DNA of 64,000 bases from Daedaleopsis sinensis (GCA_033807695.1 CM066300.1:3596001-3660000); one strand, 5' to 3'; positions 1 through 12,000 are shown, numbered from the stretch's first letter. A program made the numbers and translations. The notes: generated by a model not told the origin, from the sequence alone.

Positions 1-1758
1 GTACCAATACTTCGCACAGTTACTTCCAATGGCAAGACATCCTACAAGTACTCGTACCCCGCGGAAGCAACACATCAGCTGTATCTAGAGAGCAGTCGGC
101 GTCGGATGACATCCTCGCTTGTCCGATATGCCTATCACCTCCTACTGCTCCCAGGATGACCAAATGTGGCCATGTGAGTGTTGTGCCGACAGTCTGATCT
201 CACATGTCTCAATATTCGCGTCCACACCTAGATTTACTGCTTTCCATGCATCTTGCATCTTCTCAGCACCTCAGAACAGCTGAAGTGGGTCAAGTGCCCT
301 ATCTGCCTCGATACCGTGAATTCACGGCAACTGAAAGCCGTCAAATGGCTCGATGCCACGGCTGCTGCCGACGTCGACGATGCCATTGTCGAAGGATCTT
401 CGTCATCTGCGTCTTTTGACAGAGAGACATCTGCTACGGGCTCTTTATTGCGAATGCGTCTTATTCAGCGACCTCAGATTACGACACTTGCATTACCTCG
501 GTCACCTACTTGGCCCTCAGATCTGCTTCCGCCTCATCAAGCTCCTTTTCACTTCCTACCTGACATCCTCGCGTTCTCCAAGTTCATGCTTGCGACGCCA
601 TCTGACCTGATCCAGGACCTCACGAAGGAGCTGGAGGATCTTGCAACAGAGCGTCGATTGCTAACTGGCATGGGCGACGATCTTGGTGCACATTTTATCG
701 ACGCTGCAGATGCAAAGGTTAGACACCAAATCGAGAAAGCTTCTGTCCTGGATACACCCTACCTCCGAGAGGCAATTGAGACGGCTCGACATGTCGCTCA
801 ACAACTCAAGGAGCGCTCAGCCCGTGACCGTCGGCGTAAAGAGGAGTCAAATCCCGCACCAATGGCTCCCGAGGAGATCCCACAAGCCTTCCTTGCTACT
901 CAGGGTCCCGGATTCGTCGCATCCCCACCTCCGCCACCGATGGAACCAGCAGCTACCCCGACAGCTGGCCGTAATCAACGGCAACGCCGTAACGTTAACC
1001 CTCCTCCCCCGTCGACTTCGACATACTACTACTACCAAGCTGCTAACGGTCAACCGATCTTCCTACATCCCCTGGACATCAAGATACTCTTGGCACACTT
1101 CCATAGCTACCCCGCGTTCCCAGACGAGATTACCGTTCGGGTCGAGCACCGCACCGAATCCACTGTGAACGACGACCTCCGCAAACGGTTCAAATACCTC
1201 GGTCATCTCCCAGAAGGCGCGGACGTCGTCTTCATCGAGGCAGATCTCGACAGTGTCGTAGGGGTCCAGGGTCTGCGCCCGTTCGAGGGCGCGCTCAAGA
1301 CCAGACGTCTGCGGCGCAGGGAGAAGGGCCGCAAGGACGACAAGGCGCGCGCCCGCGCGGAGGAGCGCGAGAAGGAGAAGCTCGCGCAGACCTGGCACGA
1401 GTTCGGGTACTCTCCCAGCCCGTCCGCGCACGTCTCGATCCCGCTCGACTTCGCGGACGCGCGGGACTCCTCGCCTGTAGGCGCACCCATGAGCGACCAG
1501 GAGCTCGAGACCGCTGCGCCGCAGACACCTGGTGCGTGGGGCGCAAGAAGCTTCGCGTCTGCAGCGCACGCCGCCCAGGGGCGTCCGCAGGGCCAACGAC
1601 CTGTTATAGCTGCAGGCTCGCGCGAGCACGCGGAGGACGAGTGGGACCTTGACGTGGCGTTCCACGAGCTGGAGCAACGCAGTGCGAAGGGCGGCGGGAA
1701 GAAGCGGGGCAACAAGATGGTCGTGCTGGGCGGCGGTGGCGGACGCCGTGCGCGGTGA
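1..1758 (+). CDS. RNF10/Mag2-type RING E3 ubiquitin ligase, 5' end missing
   Basis: Two exons are visible, 1..173 (frame 3, open to the window edge) and 232..1758, separated by a 58-nt GT-AG intron at 174..231. Exon 1 ends in CPICLSPPTAPRMTKCGH and exon 2 begins IYCFPCILHL, followed by KCPIC. Splicing therefore rebuilds one C3HC4 RING finger. Downstream come the conserved block LPRSPTWPSDLLPPH, a helical region, and the family hallmark around FLHPLDIKILL and LGHLPEGADVVFIEADL, followed by a charged coiled tail and a Gly-rich C terminus. This order matches human RNF10 and yeast Mag2, cytosolic E3 ligases that ubiquitinate 40S ribosomal proteins on stalled initiation complexes; that role is family knowledge. 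The start codon and N terminus lie left of the window. The neighbour SHO1 is convergent. Confidence 0.9.
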
Positions 1759-2322
1759 TTGTGCGGCGTGGTCGCTCCATCATCAAGCTTCATGTTCTGT
1801 GGTCTGTGCTGCTCGGCTGGGTGTGGGTGGTGTTCCGAGTTGTGCGGACTGAGTGGCGGATTCGCGCGGGGGCAGGGTGGCTTATCCTATGGCTGTCTGA
1901 TTCTGGACTCGCTGAATTCGATAAAGCACCATGTACAACATGCACACGTACGTAGGTTAACACTGTAGCAACACATACATATCGCAAACAAACACAGGTC
2001 CCATTACCGCATCAGGAATGCTAGCTGACGAGTCGAGAGGTATATCGTTAGATTGCAAACTGTACAGTATATAGGAGTGCAGATATATCCCAGCTAGAGC
2101 TGCCAGACAGTGATGATACTAGTCCTTGGATACTAGCCAGAGGACACCGTCCGATGCATGAAAACCAACGAGGTGCAAAGGGTAAATAGAGCGATAGCAA
2201 CGGAGGTGTCTACGTACGATGTGGAACTGAAACCGAGACCAGCGAGGTGAGAAAGAGCATCATGAATGTTCATAACATTACGCAGCAGGGGACTTGAAAT
2301 TGAAAGCAACGGAACGGAAGCC
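1759..2322. other. Convergent intergenic region (3' flanks)
   Basis: This 564-bp gap lies between the stop codons of the RNF10-like gene (+) and SHO1 (-). It is AT-richer than the flanking exons and presumably holds both 3' UTRs and polyadenylation signals. I see no conserved ORF, repeat or RNA gene in it. Confidence 0.6.
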
Positions 2323-3602
2323 TCAGACGATCTGGAGATAATTCGACGGTGCGACTGACGGCGCGCATCAATATGAGAGGCATGCATGTGAGGAAATGAA
2401 GATACGCACTTCCAACCGTCCCATCTTGTTTTCTCGCCTGCCACCACTTCCCGTTCTTGTCGAGGATTTCAAGGATCTCCCCCTTCGCAAATGAGATCTC
2501 GTTGGGATCGTCGGGTGACGCAGTGTCTGGTGTACCAGACACAGTCAGCGTGGGACAAAACACCTGCTGCAGTGTACTCACAGTTGTATAGCGCCTTCGC
2601 CCTGTACTGGTGACTCTCCCCATTCACGCTCGAGTCTGCCCCCGTGGTGCCAGGAGTGGTAGGAGCGCCTCCTCCTCCGCCCGCTCCGATGCCTGCTGCG
2701 CCGCTGCCCATCAAAGGTGATGCAGGACCGATACTGCCCTCTCCACCGCCTATTGAGCCAGGACCACCGCCGGTTCCAAGGTTATGGACGCTGCCAGCAC
2801 CACCCAAACTCCTTGGTGCGCCCTCCGCGCTCCCGGCACGGAAGCTGCCCGTTCCGCCGATAGGGCCGGTCATGCTACCGCCCATCTTCGTGTCGTACAT
2901 GGGTCCGATGCCGCCAGTAGAGTAACCTGCCGTGTACCCGTTTCCTCCACCCATGTTCATCATCGACGCAGAGCGCGTACCGCGGCGGCGGCGCGAGGGC
3001 GGTGTGAGCCCGCCTGTTCCGAGCGAGTTGAATATGTGAAGCGTGAGCGAGTCCTCCTCGGATGTGAAGTAGAGCACCCAGAGGATGTCCACCATGGCGA
3101 GAATGAGCCAGCCGGCGGCCATGGCGTCAAGGGCCGCGTTCCCCGTGAAGATGCCGTTGTTCACTCCGAAGACAGCGAAGACGATTGCGATAGAACCAAA
3201 GGTCGCAATTTGAAAACGGTGCATCGCAATCGAGTCGGTCGCGAGGGTGTGGACGATCCCGAGGATGAGGAAGAGCTGGACGAATATGGCGAACCATAGT
3301 ACCCCGACACTGTTCTTGGCTGGGAGACGGTAGAGGGAAGGATGGACGTAGCAGCGCAACGGACGTCAACAGGGTAACAATGGACACTGAGCCGTTTGGG
3401 GGGACTCACCTTGGGCGGTCGCTACTGCTTGACCAATGAATGCGACAAACCATCCAATCTATGATAGCAACGCGCACATGAAGATGTGAGGGTGGGTGGA
3501 GGAGGAGAGGGAACTCACCACAGCAAGGATGGTCGTGAAGAGGAAGAGGTAATGGGTGAGTATGGGAGTGAAGTCGTAGCCCTCGCTGCCGCGTGGAGGC
3601 AT
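2323..3602 (-). CDS. SHO1: High-osmolarity signalling membrane protein Sho1
   Basis: Five exons on the minus strand: 3602..3519, 3458..3410, 3319..2582, 2526..2410 and 2354..2323, giving 339 residues with all phases matching. The N terminus holds four hydrophobic segments (residues about 10-30, 30-45, 48-70 and 80-125), the Sho1 four-TM topology. A long Gly/Ser/Pro-rich cytoplasmic linker follows, then a C-terminal SH3 domain with ALYNYTASPDDPNEISF, GKWWQARK and IAPSNYLQ. The SH3 domain is split over three exons and reads correctly only after splicing. In yeasts Sho1 sits in the plasma membrane at growth sites and feeds the HOG MAP-kinase pathway by binding Pbs2 through the SH3 domain. The start at 3602 follows a pyrimidine-rich leader, and the first residues fit fungal Sho1 proteins. 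Confidence 0.93.
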
Positions 3603-5494
3603 TTTGGCGTAATACAGGTGGAAAGAGAGACTGTGTCGGCGGGGAAGAGGGGGGACAGGGCAAGAGGGAGAGTTGAGAAGGGGACAGTGCGCAGTGAGAC
3701 AAGTCGAACGACGGTCGCCAAACTCGCCAGATGACGATCCTCTCGTCCGCCCATGCGCGCGCTTTCTCACACTCTTCCTCGTACCCGCCGCTCTGACCCT
3801 CATCCCCTTCCCATTGTCTTCACTGTCGTCCAGGCAGCACCCATCTCCGACTACCCCGCTCGTCTGCACTCCAACACCTTTCTAGGGATCGCTATGGGTT
3901 CTTAAGCTATTCTCCTCACACGATGCCAAACGGTGTCGCTAATTGCATCTGGGAATTGAACTCTCTGCGCCTCCTCGGGGTAGGCAACGTGTACGTCAGC
4001 TGTTAGCTTTCCTAGAATAAAACCACGACGCCGCCAAGTATACCACCACCCCCAAGCTTCGGAACCAGCTGAGGTGCCTTAGGGTACCCAGTCCACCACA
4101 TGTAAGTGCTCAAATGACCTCAATCTTCGTTGGTCCGTTAGCCTGCGTACATGCCCCAAAATGCTGCGGCGCTGTCCACGCAGGTGGTGAACATGTTGGG
4201 CCATGATGCGCCTGGTTTGAAGCTGTCTCGTTTGCTCGGGTTCGTCGCAACGGCGCCGGCACAGACCCGTTGCTGGGCCCCGTTCCGAAGTGTTCGTGGG
4301 TAAGTCGTTGCGGTCTATTCATTATTTACGGTCCGCGCATGGATGGCCGATGGTCAACTCAATGTTGCATCCTGAAAGTTTTGGAGTCGGCCATAGCAGA
4401 GCCGGCCGAAGCAATTGGCGAGGTCGCGCAATGTGCAACTACTGCCCAGGTTCAGACTCTTGCTTCAGCGCTGCACGATAGATTCCGTTCACCGAATAAG
4501 CTCTGGAAACGTCTGCTAAGCTGCTACTTAGTAGTTGTTGCTGCAATATGCTCGAGCCGCATTTGAGGTGATGTGGCTGCGCTACTGTTATGGACGGGCC
4601 GGGTGCAAATCTGTTCATGGTCCATTTTCTGCTGTCCTTTAAGTTCTACTAAGTATGCTCACCACTAGTGAGTACAGAGAGGCGATTTTGGTCAGCGTGC
4701 ACCTGCGGTTAGCTAGGTCGTTGACGCGTTGACGATCCCAATGCAACACTACTGAAGTGTGTACGTACGCACATTGTCATTGCTCAGGAGAACATTGAAC
4801 TCGTCATCATGCTTACCTCTGCTTCCGACAGGACGATAGTTTGCAAGTACTGGTCACGAGCGAGCTCAGCACACCACGGATGCAAGCTTCGAACCAACGA
4901 ATCCAGACCCATAGGTCGTGGATTGGAGACTCGATCGACGGACAACAGACCAGGCAGAGGATCCGGAGCGGGAATGGCAGCATTCCCGATGACCCACCAA
5001 ACCCGAAGCCCCTTTATATCAGGTTCTCTGTGGCCGGCCAACCTATTAGTAGTGTGTTTAGGAAGATATGATCGACGCAAGACTGCTGACTGCAGTCTCA
5101 ACAGTCGCCGACGCTCGCGGCGTCCATAGCCGTCCATCCGAAGATGACTGATCATATTGGCGTGGCCGCGCTCGCCGCACCCACAACGCGTCCTTTGCCG
5201 CGGCACCCCTGATGAAGCCGTTGCCTGCGGACGCGCAAGCCGCCGCATTCGGTTCCCGGTGCCCCTCCTCCTCTGGTCAGACCTTATAATCGCCGCCCCT
5301 TTACTCTTGCTCTCGGCCCCGAGTCGTCTGCTCGCCAACTCAAAAGACCTGTGACGCCGGTTTCTCTTCTCTTCGTGCGCTTACAACCTCCCGAGCCTCG
5401 ACATCTTCATCCTCCATCCACCTCCTCTTGTCCGCACCGAAAGCTCAGAAAGTGCGGTACTGGTACCGCAACACCGAATGGAAACCTCGCCACC
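3603..5494. promoter_or_regulatory. Divergent intergenic region between SHO1 and a membrane-protein gene
   Basis: This 1.9-kb stretch separates two divergently transcribed starts (3602 on minus, 5495 on plus), so it should contain both promoters. Its first 250 bp read as a long purine-rich plus strand, that is, a pyrimidine-rich leader for SHO1. Between 4.0 and 5.3 kb I see no convincing gene. A possible minus-strand exon pair at 4912..4817 and about 4702..4660 is described in the findings. No repeats were recognised. Confidence 0.5.
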
Positions 5495-6807
5495 ATGAAC
5501 ACTAGCTGTCCTCTACAATCGTTCCCTCCGTATCTTCTCTTGCTAGTGGTGGCCAACCTACTCAACGACTGGAAGGCGTCACCTTGCCCTGTCCCGCCCA
5601 TGCTGAAGGTCTTGCAGTCTGCTCTCAGGATTCTTCTTGTCGGTGCAGCAAGTGTACTGCTTGCCCTTGCTGGAATTTTGCTGGTAAGCGATCACGTGCG
5701 TCGACTAGTTTTCTCATTTTTGCTGATCTTGCACGCTTCTACAGAGTGCTATCGCATACATCCGGGAGCTCAGCAGACTGAACGGGAGGAGAAGCGAAGG
5801 AGAGGCAAGCGTTCGAGGCGCCCGCACCGTCCCCCCGAATCACAGGCCACGAGCTCGGCGCGTTCCCCTCACGCACTCAGCATCTCTCCAGTCTATGAGT
5901 AGTACAACCCAACTTCCGTCCTCAACGCCGTCATCAACAGCGGAGTCTCTGCAAGTACGATCAATCAGCCCGCGTTTGCAATTCGCGCACAAGCACCGTC
6001 GAGTTGTGGGCATGACTATTGCAGAGGAGGCACCGTCTACCGACGGTGCGGTCGAAACAATCGACGGATCGGATGTTCCTAAACTAGCTCAACCTCAGTT
6101 CGAACCTTCGCCTCCCGGACAGCAAGTCCCCACGTCTATATACAGCGACTCGTCTGTTGGCAATCGGTCTGCAGATCTTTCGGAGAAGTCCCTTTCTTCC
6201 CAGGCACAACCTCGCGCTCCTGACCGCGGCGTGCTCCAGAAGATACGCGGTCACCGTGCGCAAAGTGAGTGTCCGAAAGTTCCGCCATGTACCTGTTCGC
6301 TGACCGGCCTCAGTGCGGGAGCAGTGTCTCAATCGGGCACAGAGTCTACCAATGCCAAAGACGAAGCCCACCCGTCCAGCGCGCCGCACCGATCCTTACC
6401 AAGCACCGTTCTTCTTTCCTACGCCGATGTCGCCACAGGCAGGAACGTATCTCCAGGAAGTGATCAGTGAGCGGCAGGGGCTGAGTCCGCCTCAGGGCGT
6501 TGTCACCGAGTCCCCGCTTTCTTCGCCCAAGTCCCTCAACTTGCAAGTCCTACGTGAGCCTGGTTCTGCGACGCTTCCTTCACGCACACCCGCCGTATCA
6601 TCTGCTGCGCCCGAAGTGACGGTCCAGCCCTCCCTTCCTCCGATGAAAAATCGGTGGTCATGGCATAACCCTCTGCGCCACCACACCCACGGGCCCTCTC
6701 TCGAGTCCCCATCATCCCGCAGCAAAGCTGAGAAGGGAAACACTTCCGAACTGAAGGAGGGTTTCCGCGGCCTCAAGCTTGGCCACCACAGGCGGTACGC
6801 GTACTGA
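5495..6807 (+). CDS. Uncharacterised membrane protein with long polar tail
   Basis: Three exons, 5495..5683, 5745..6264 and 6314..6807, give 400 residues in consistent phase (introns 61 and 49 nt). The ATG lies in a good context (gccaccATGa). Residues about 8-22 and 36-62 are strongly hydrophobic (the stretch LLVGAASVLLALAGILL is the clearest), so one or two N-terminal membrane segments are likely. The rest is a Ser/Pro/Thr-rich, probably disordered tail ending in a basic, His-containing stretch (HHRRYAY). The second intron is needed to join two open frames (RAQ to MREQ), which supports the model. I recognise no domain. It could be a fungal plasma-membrane or ER protein with a cytosolic tail; the function is unknown. 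Confidence 0.6.
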
Positions 6808-7209
6808 TGCTTCCGCTAACGGCGAGGTTCTGACGGTCCTTTCGTGCGGCTCTCAGGCGTCATGGAGTCGGGAGCGACGATACTACCACTTCACGGACAC
6901 AAACATTCGCCTGATCTTACCCGCTTTGCCTTTCTCCACGCGCACCACAGGGACCACGAACACATGAGGCTATTGTTCCTACAGGCTTCAACTTCCTGTC
7001 GAGCAGCCGAGCCACCACTCCTTCACATATTTTAACTTCTCTACGCTATTTGTGAACTAATGTACATCAGTCAGAGTGTATCCTACATGTTGTCGCAATT
7101 GATACCAGCCGAAACACATACCTACGTCGTGGGACTTGGGAAGATATCATTTCGATCTATGTAAGCATACCCTCTCTCACGACGCGTTGGACTTATTATT
7201 TATACAGGT
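6808..7209. other. Intergenic region
   Basis: About 400 bp between the stop codon of the upstream gene and the left edge of the SIN3-related duplication. I see no coding potential, repeat or RNA gene. Confidence 0.5.
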
Positions 7210-7212
7210 GAA

Positions 7213-8234
7213 GTGATCGGTGTGCCGTTGGCGGTCGCCTCTGCGATCGTGCCAGATGACGTCGGCGACTTAAAGTGATAAGATAGAGTTTGAAGGTAGA
7301 TAAGATTAGATGCTTGCTCAAGTACAAAGTGGCGGGGGCGCCATTCGCAATCCTTCGCCACCGGGCAGCGTTTCGTCCTCGCCCTCCCGTAACAAGACCC
7401 CAAAGAAGACCAAACCCGAGTACTATAAACCTACCCCCGATCTCAAGTATCTCACAGATTGTTATGATGAGCGGCATGGAGAACAGAGTGGCACCTGGCC
7501 TTAGCGGCCTATCCGATGTAGGGACGCGACAAATCAATGAATCGGACGCGTTAGGGTTCCTAGATGCCGTCGAGCTGCATTTCAAGGACCAGCCAGAAGT
7601 ATACAACTCCTTCGTGGGTCATCTGAAAGACTTCAAGAGCCAAATGTGAGTACTTCTTTGCGCCACTCACTGTCCCGTTGGGCGAATATACGGTCCAAGG
7701 CAGAACCGTGCATACTTTTCCCCGCGCGTACACTTCAAGCGAGCCCATACACTCTCTTCTCTGACACCATTGCTACAGCATCGACACCCCCACTGTGATA
7801 GAACGTGTTGCTGTGCTCCTCAACGGGAACCCCATCCTCATCGAAGGTTTCAACGCGTTCTTACCCGCCGGATATCGCATTGAGCTCGATGACACCCATG
7901 AACCCATCAACTCCCAATCTCCGTCACTTCCGGGTGGGCGCAATGATGCTACGCTTCTGTATAGTGTGAACACGCGTCAGGCGGATAATCGAAACGGCGA
8001 GCCGCATCCCACGTACAAGCAATTTCTGGAGATACTGCAAGAGAATGAGAAGAAACAGAGAGACGTCGCGGACGTGAGTTACCCTCCGAGTCGAGAGCCG
8101 TGGTGTCCTTTGAGCGATCCTGATGCGTACCGTGTTTCTAGCAGTCGCATGTGCATGCGCGAGTGCAGATTGATCTGACGGAGGAGTTCAAGAACTTGAA
8201 CTATCTTCCCGATGTGGCTGCATCTCCGGAATGA
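7213..8234 (+). repeat. Left copy of a head-to-tail SIN3 5' duplication
   Basis: Sequence from about 7213 to 8234 is a diverged, internally deleted direct repeat of about 8848-10400 in the SIN3 gene. Similarity starts in the upstream flank (both begin gatcggtgtgc), includes a pair of GATAAG motifs (7277 and 7299 versus 8906 and 8930), the basic Pro-rich N terminus (SSPSRNKTPKK versus [11 protein letters not shown]), PAH1, the intron-1 splice sites, part of the linker (SPSLPGGRNDATLL versus [14 protein letters not shown]), part of PAH2 and intron 2. It is a tandem segmental duplication with later loss in the left copy. Confidence 0.85.
7464..8234 (+). CDS. Truncated SIN3-like protein (PAH1 plus remnant PAH2)
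   Basis: Exons 7464..7645, 7779..8073 and 8142..8234 give an open frame of 189 residues. Both introns sit at the same places and phases as in SIN3. PAH1 is complete: from RQINESDALGFLDAV through FLPAGYRIEL I count 54 of 76 residues identical to SIN3. The PAH1-PAH2 linker is mostly deleted, about 20 residues at the start of PAH2 are missing, and a stop follows LPDVAASPE soon after PAH2, so PAH3, the HDAC-interaction region and the C-terminal domain are absent. The homologous N-terminal Pro-rich stretch (7310..7504) is in another frame, so translation probably starts at the ATG pair 7464/7467. It may be a functional PAH1-only protein or a young pseudogene; the sequence alone cannot decide. Confidence 0.55.
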
Positions 8235-8847
8235 CTGCTTATTACGGACGGAGGACGGCGGAGGCCAGTCGGAGGTGATCTCGACCTGCCGCGGGTTCGC
8301 CTTGGTCCCAGTCGCTCCGAGAAGATAGCCAAGATATCTACCTTGGATCACCCTACCCACAATTTCGCTCCTCGACCATGGGCTCTGCCACCTCTCTCTC
8401 CGCCATCTTGCAGTTTGCCTCCTTCTACAGATTCAAAGTGAGTATTTAGTCACCAGAAACTCGCAGTCACCAATTCTGATGTCGTGTTAAATGATACTAG
8501 AGATGAGTACAGCGAGTACTCATTGCATTGTATCTCAGCCTGGGATTATCCTCGTTTGCATCCTTCCCACTCGTACTACTCAGTGCTTGACTACCGACCA
8601 ACACCACTACGATATTGTTTCGCCTCGAGTCGCTCACTGGTAACAACCCAGAGTTCCCCTGTCATGTATGTACCACCATAATGCCCGATTCTTTGTGTGC
8701 AACTGTCTGTGTCCAACCGTTTGTATTTTATACGTCTGTCAGTGATTGTAGTCGTGTAATGCCAAGAGTGTATTTCACGGTCGCAATTGTTGTTGCAATC
8801 GAATCTCAACAGCTGAAGCTGTTGTATGTGCGTCGCGTGGAACAGCG
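8235..8847. other. Unique spacer between the two SIN3 copies
   Basis: About 600 bp with no counterpart that I can see in the other copy and no supported ORF. It presumably contains the 3' end of the truncated copy and distal promoter sequence for SIN3. A small inverted repeat, cagctgaagctg, occurs near 8811. Confidence 0.45.
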
Positions 8848-8905
8848 ATCGGTGTGCTGACGACTCCGATCGACCCTTCGAGTTGCCCCACGGTGGCTGA
8901 AGTGA

Positions 8906-8935
8906 GATAAGATAGAGTTTGAGGGGGGAGATAAG
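8906..8935 (+). promoter_or_regulatory. Paired GATAAG motifs upstream of SIN3
   Basis: GATAAG occurs at 8906-8911 and 8930-8935, about 90-115 bp before the SIN3 start codon. The same pair, 22 bp apart rather than 24 bp, is kept upstream of the truncated copy at 7277 and 7299. GATAAG is the core site of fungal GATA factors. Retention in both copies suggests function but may simply reflect shared ancestry. An ATG at 8941 would open an upstream reading frame overlapping the main start in a different frame. Confidence 0.4.
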
Positions 8936-9022
8936 ATTAGATGGTGTTGGATGCCCCGTCGTCCTGCGCTGTGAACGCGCTCTGGACAGAAGCGACTCCT
9001 AAGCGACCGCTCGCCGTGAACC

Positions 9023-12000
9023 ATGGACCCAGGAGCATCCTCGACGCAGTCTCTCGACCGGCCTTCGACCGCTCGCTCTCGCACACATCAATCACAGAGC
9101 CCCCAGCACCCCTTACCCACCGACAACCGCCCCTCCCCGCGATCTCGACGAGGCTCTCCTCAACCTAAGCTGCGAGCTCCAACCCCGCGTTCGGGCCCTA
9201 CTCCGCAATTTCTCGACGCTCCTTCTACCCGAGCCAGCCTTCCCTCATCGCCCTCGCGCAACAGGACGCCAAAAAGGACCCCGAAGCCGACTACCCCACA
9301 GACTGCTGCAATGAACGGCGTCGAGAGCGGGGCACCTGGTCCTGGTGGTCTGTCTGGAGAGTCACGGCAGCTCAACGTATCGGACGCGTTGGGATATCTA
9401 GATGCCGTCAAGCTGCAGTTTCAGGACAAGCCGGATGTCTACAACCACTTCTTGGATATTATGAAGGACTTCAAGAGCCAAGTGTGAGTCCTCCTTTGTG
9501 CCGTGCCACACGTGAATTCCCTGCCAATCTCCGGAGTGCCATGGGCGACCGTCCATACTATATCCATCGCGCGGATTTCAAAATAGGGCTTGTTTGCTTT
9601 CTTCTCTAACACATATTCCTACAGCATCGATACCCCCGGAGTGATCGAGCGCGTCTCTATGCTGTTTCACGGGAACCCCATCCTCATCCAAGGCTTCAAC
9701 ACATTCTTACCCCCCGGATATCGCATAGAGCTCAACAACGAGCACTCTGATACTATCACGGTGACGACACCGATGGGACAATTGACTCAACGCACAACTG
9801 TATACGGAATACCCCAAGGTCTTGTTCGTGACATCCGTGATCCCATGCTTGGACCCGGTATGGTTCCCCCCTACTCTCAACCTCCATTTGGACTGCCCCC
9901 GCCACCCGTTCTCCCCGTTGGCATCGGCAGCGGGTCACGTTCGGTCACCCCCATCCCTATGCACCCGCACGCGCCACCGCACCTCGCCCAAGAACTGCAA
10001 GCCATGCGCCCTCCCCATCCTCATCCTCAGTCCCCCGCACTTCCTGGCGGACGCGACGATGCCGCGCTTCTTGGTAGTCTGAACACGCGTCAGGCGGAGA
10101 AGTCGCAGAACGGCGAGTTTCACCACGCAATAAACTACCTGAGCAAAATCAAGCTGCGATTTCACGATGACCCTGAGACGTACAAACAGTTTCTAGAGAT
10201 ACTGCAAACGTATCAAAAGGAACAGAGACACGTCGCGGACGTGAGTCGAGAGCCGTCATGTCCTTTGAATGATCTTAACGCGTACCTTGATTTCAGCAAT
10301 CGCAAGTGTATGCGCAAGTGCAGATGCTCTTTAAGGAAGCGCCAGATCTTATGGAGGAGTTCAAGGACTTCCTTCCAGAAGTTGTACCACCCACTCACCC
10401 CGCAGGGCTTGTCGGCATCCTGCCGCAACCGACTACTGGCCCTGGAATGCCAGGCTCGTTCGCGCAAACGGAACCCCCGGCGGCAGAAAAAGGCTCTAAG
10501 ACGCAAAGCAGGCGTAGGAAGCGGCCCGAAAAGGAACCTGCACCTCCTCCAAAAGCTGCAGGAGGCCGGGTGAGTAATCGTATAGGGTTTTAAGCGGAGG
10601 GCACAAACTCATGTCAATGCCACAGGCCGCGAAGCGTGTAAAGACTTCCAACCAGAGAGCTGAATCCCCCCGGTTTTCTTCGTACCAAGTGCCGCCTTCA
10701 CCTCAACCTGTGAACGACGTGAATATGCATGCGCTTCAAGTACCTGCGCCAATGCATCAACAGGGCATGCAACCCGGCCCGGCCCGGCCGCCTAGCGTGG
10801 GGCCCATGGGTGGACCACCGCAATCTGGCCAAGACGAGCTCCTATTCTTCGACCGCGCAAAGAAGGCTCTCGAGGGCGGCGGTTCTTACGACGAGTTCCT
10901 CAAGTTGCTCAACCTATTCTCGCGCGACATCATCGACACAAAGACACTCATTGACCGTGCAGAGATCTTCCTGGGCGACGGTGACCTGTTGATACAGTTC
11001 AAGGACTTGCTCAGTTGGGAAGACAGGACTGGACGTGAAGAGGGCCCTCCCGGCAGCTTGCGGACGGCTGCGCCTGACTACTACACAGCACTTCCGCCTG
11101 ATGACGGACATGGTCCTAGTTACAGGCGGTTGCCCGATAGCGTGAGTATACCGTAATCGTGTTGGCCCAGTCCAAGTTTAACTGACGTCGCGGTCGTGCT
11201 TACAGGAGGTACGGCTGGCGTGCTCGGGGCGCGATCGGCTGTGCTGGTCCGTCCTCAACGACGAGTGGGTGTCGCATCCGACATGGGCATCCGAGGAGGC
11301 CGGGTTCATGACCCACAAGAAGAACACTTTCGAGGATACGCTGCACAAGAGCGAGGAGGAGCGGCATGAGTACCAGGTACAGATCGAGGCACTCACACGC
11401 ACTATCGCGCACTTCAGCCCCCTAGACGCACGCATTGAGGGCATGACGGCCGAAGAGCGTTCCGCGCTCCGCCTGGGGCCAAATCTGGGCGGGCAGTCGC
11501 CCGCATTGTACGAGCGCGTCATCAAGAAGATTTGGGGGCCTGATGGTGGGCCGGAAGTGGTACGCGCTCTGCAGGAAACCCCAGGAGTCGCCGTCCCGGT
11601 CGTGCTCGCGAGGTTGAAGCGCAAGGACGAGGAATGGCGACGGCTGCAGCGCGAGTGGAACAGGACCTGGAGGGAGATCGATGCGAAGAACTTTTACAAA
11701 GCCCTTGACCACCAGGGTATCTCGTTCAAGGTGAACGACAAGAAGACGATTACTGCCAAGCATTTCTTTGCCGAGATCGAGAACGTCAAGAAGAAACAGA
11801 TTGCCGAACGCGACACCGGCCATGGTAGTGGTGTGGGGGGCGGCACGAGAAGCTCTCGTGGATCGAGTGGTACCCCTCCTATCCATGGATGGACACGGCC
11901 GCTGGGCTACCAGCTCGAGTACAAGATGGAAGATATCGAGGTGCTCCACGATGCCGCCAAGCTCGTCTCCGCCTTCATGGAACACCCGCCGCAGCACAAT

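Noticed and set aside
204..419. 71-codon plus-strand frame beginning near the RNF10 intron
   Set aside because: It starts inside the intron and reads the RING exon out of frame.
1063..1793. Long minus-strand frames opposite the RNF10-like gene
   Set aside because: Antisense shadows of a GC-rich coding exon; the plus-strand frame has clear family similarity.
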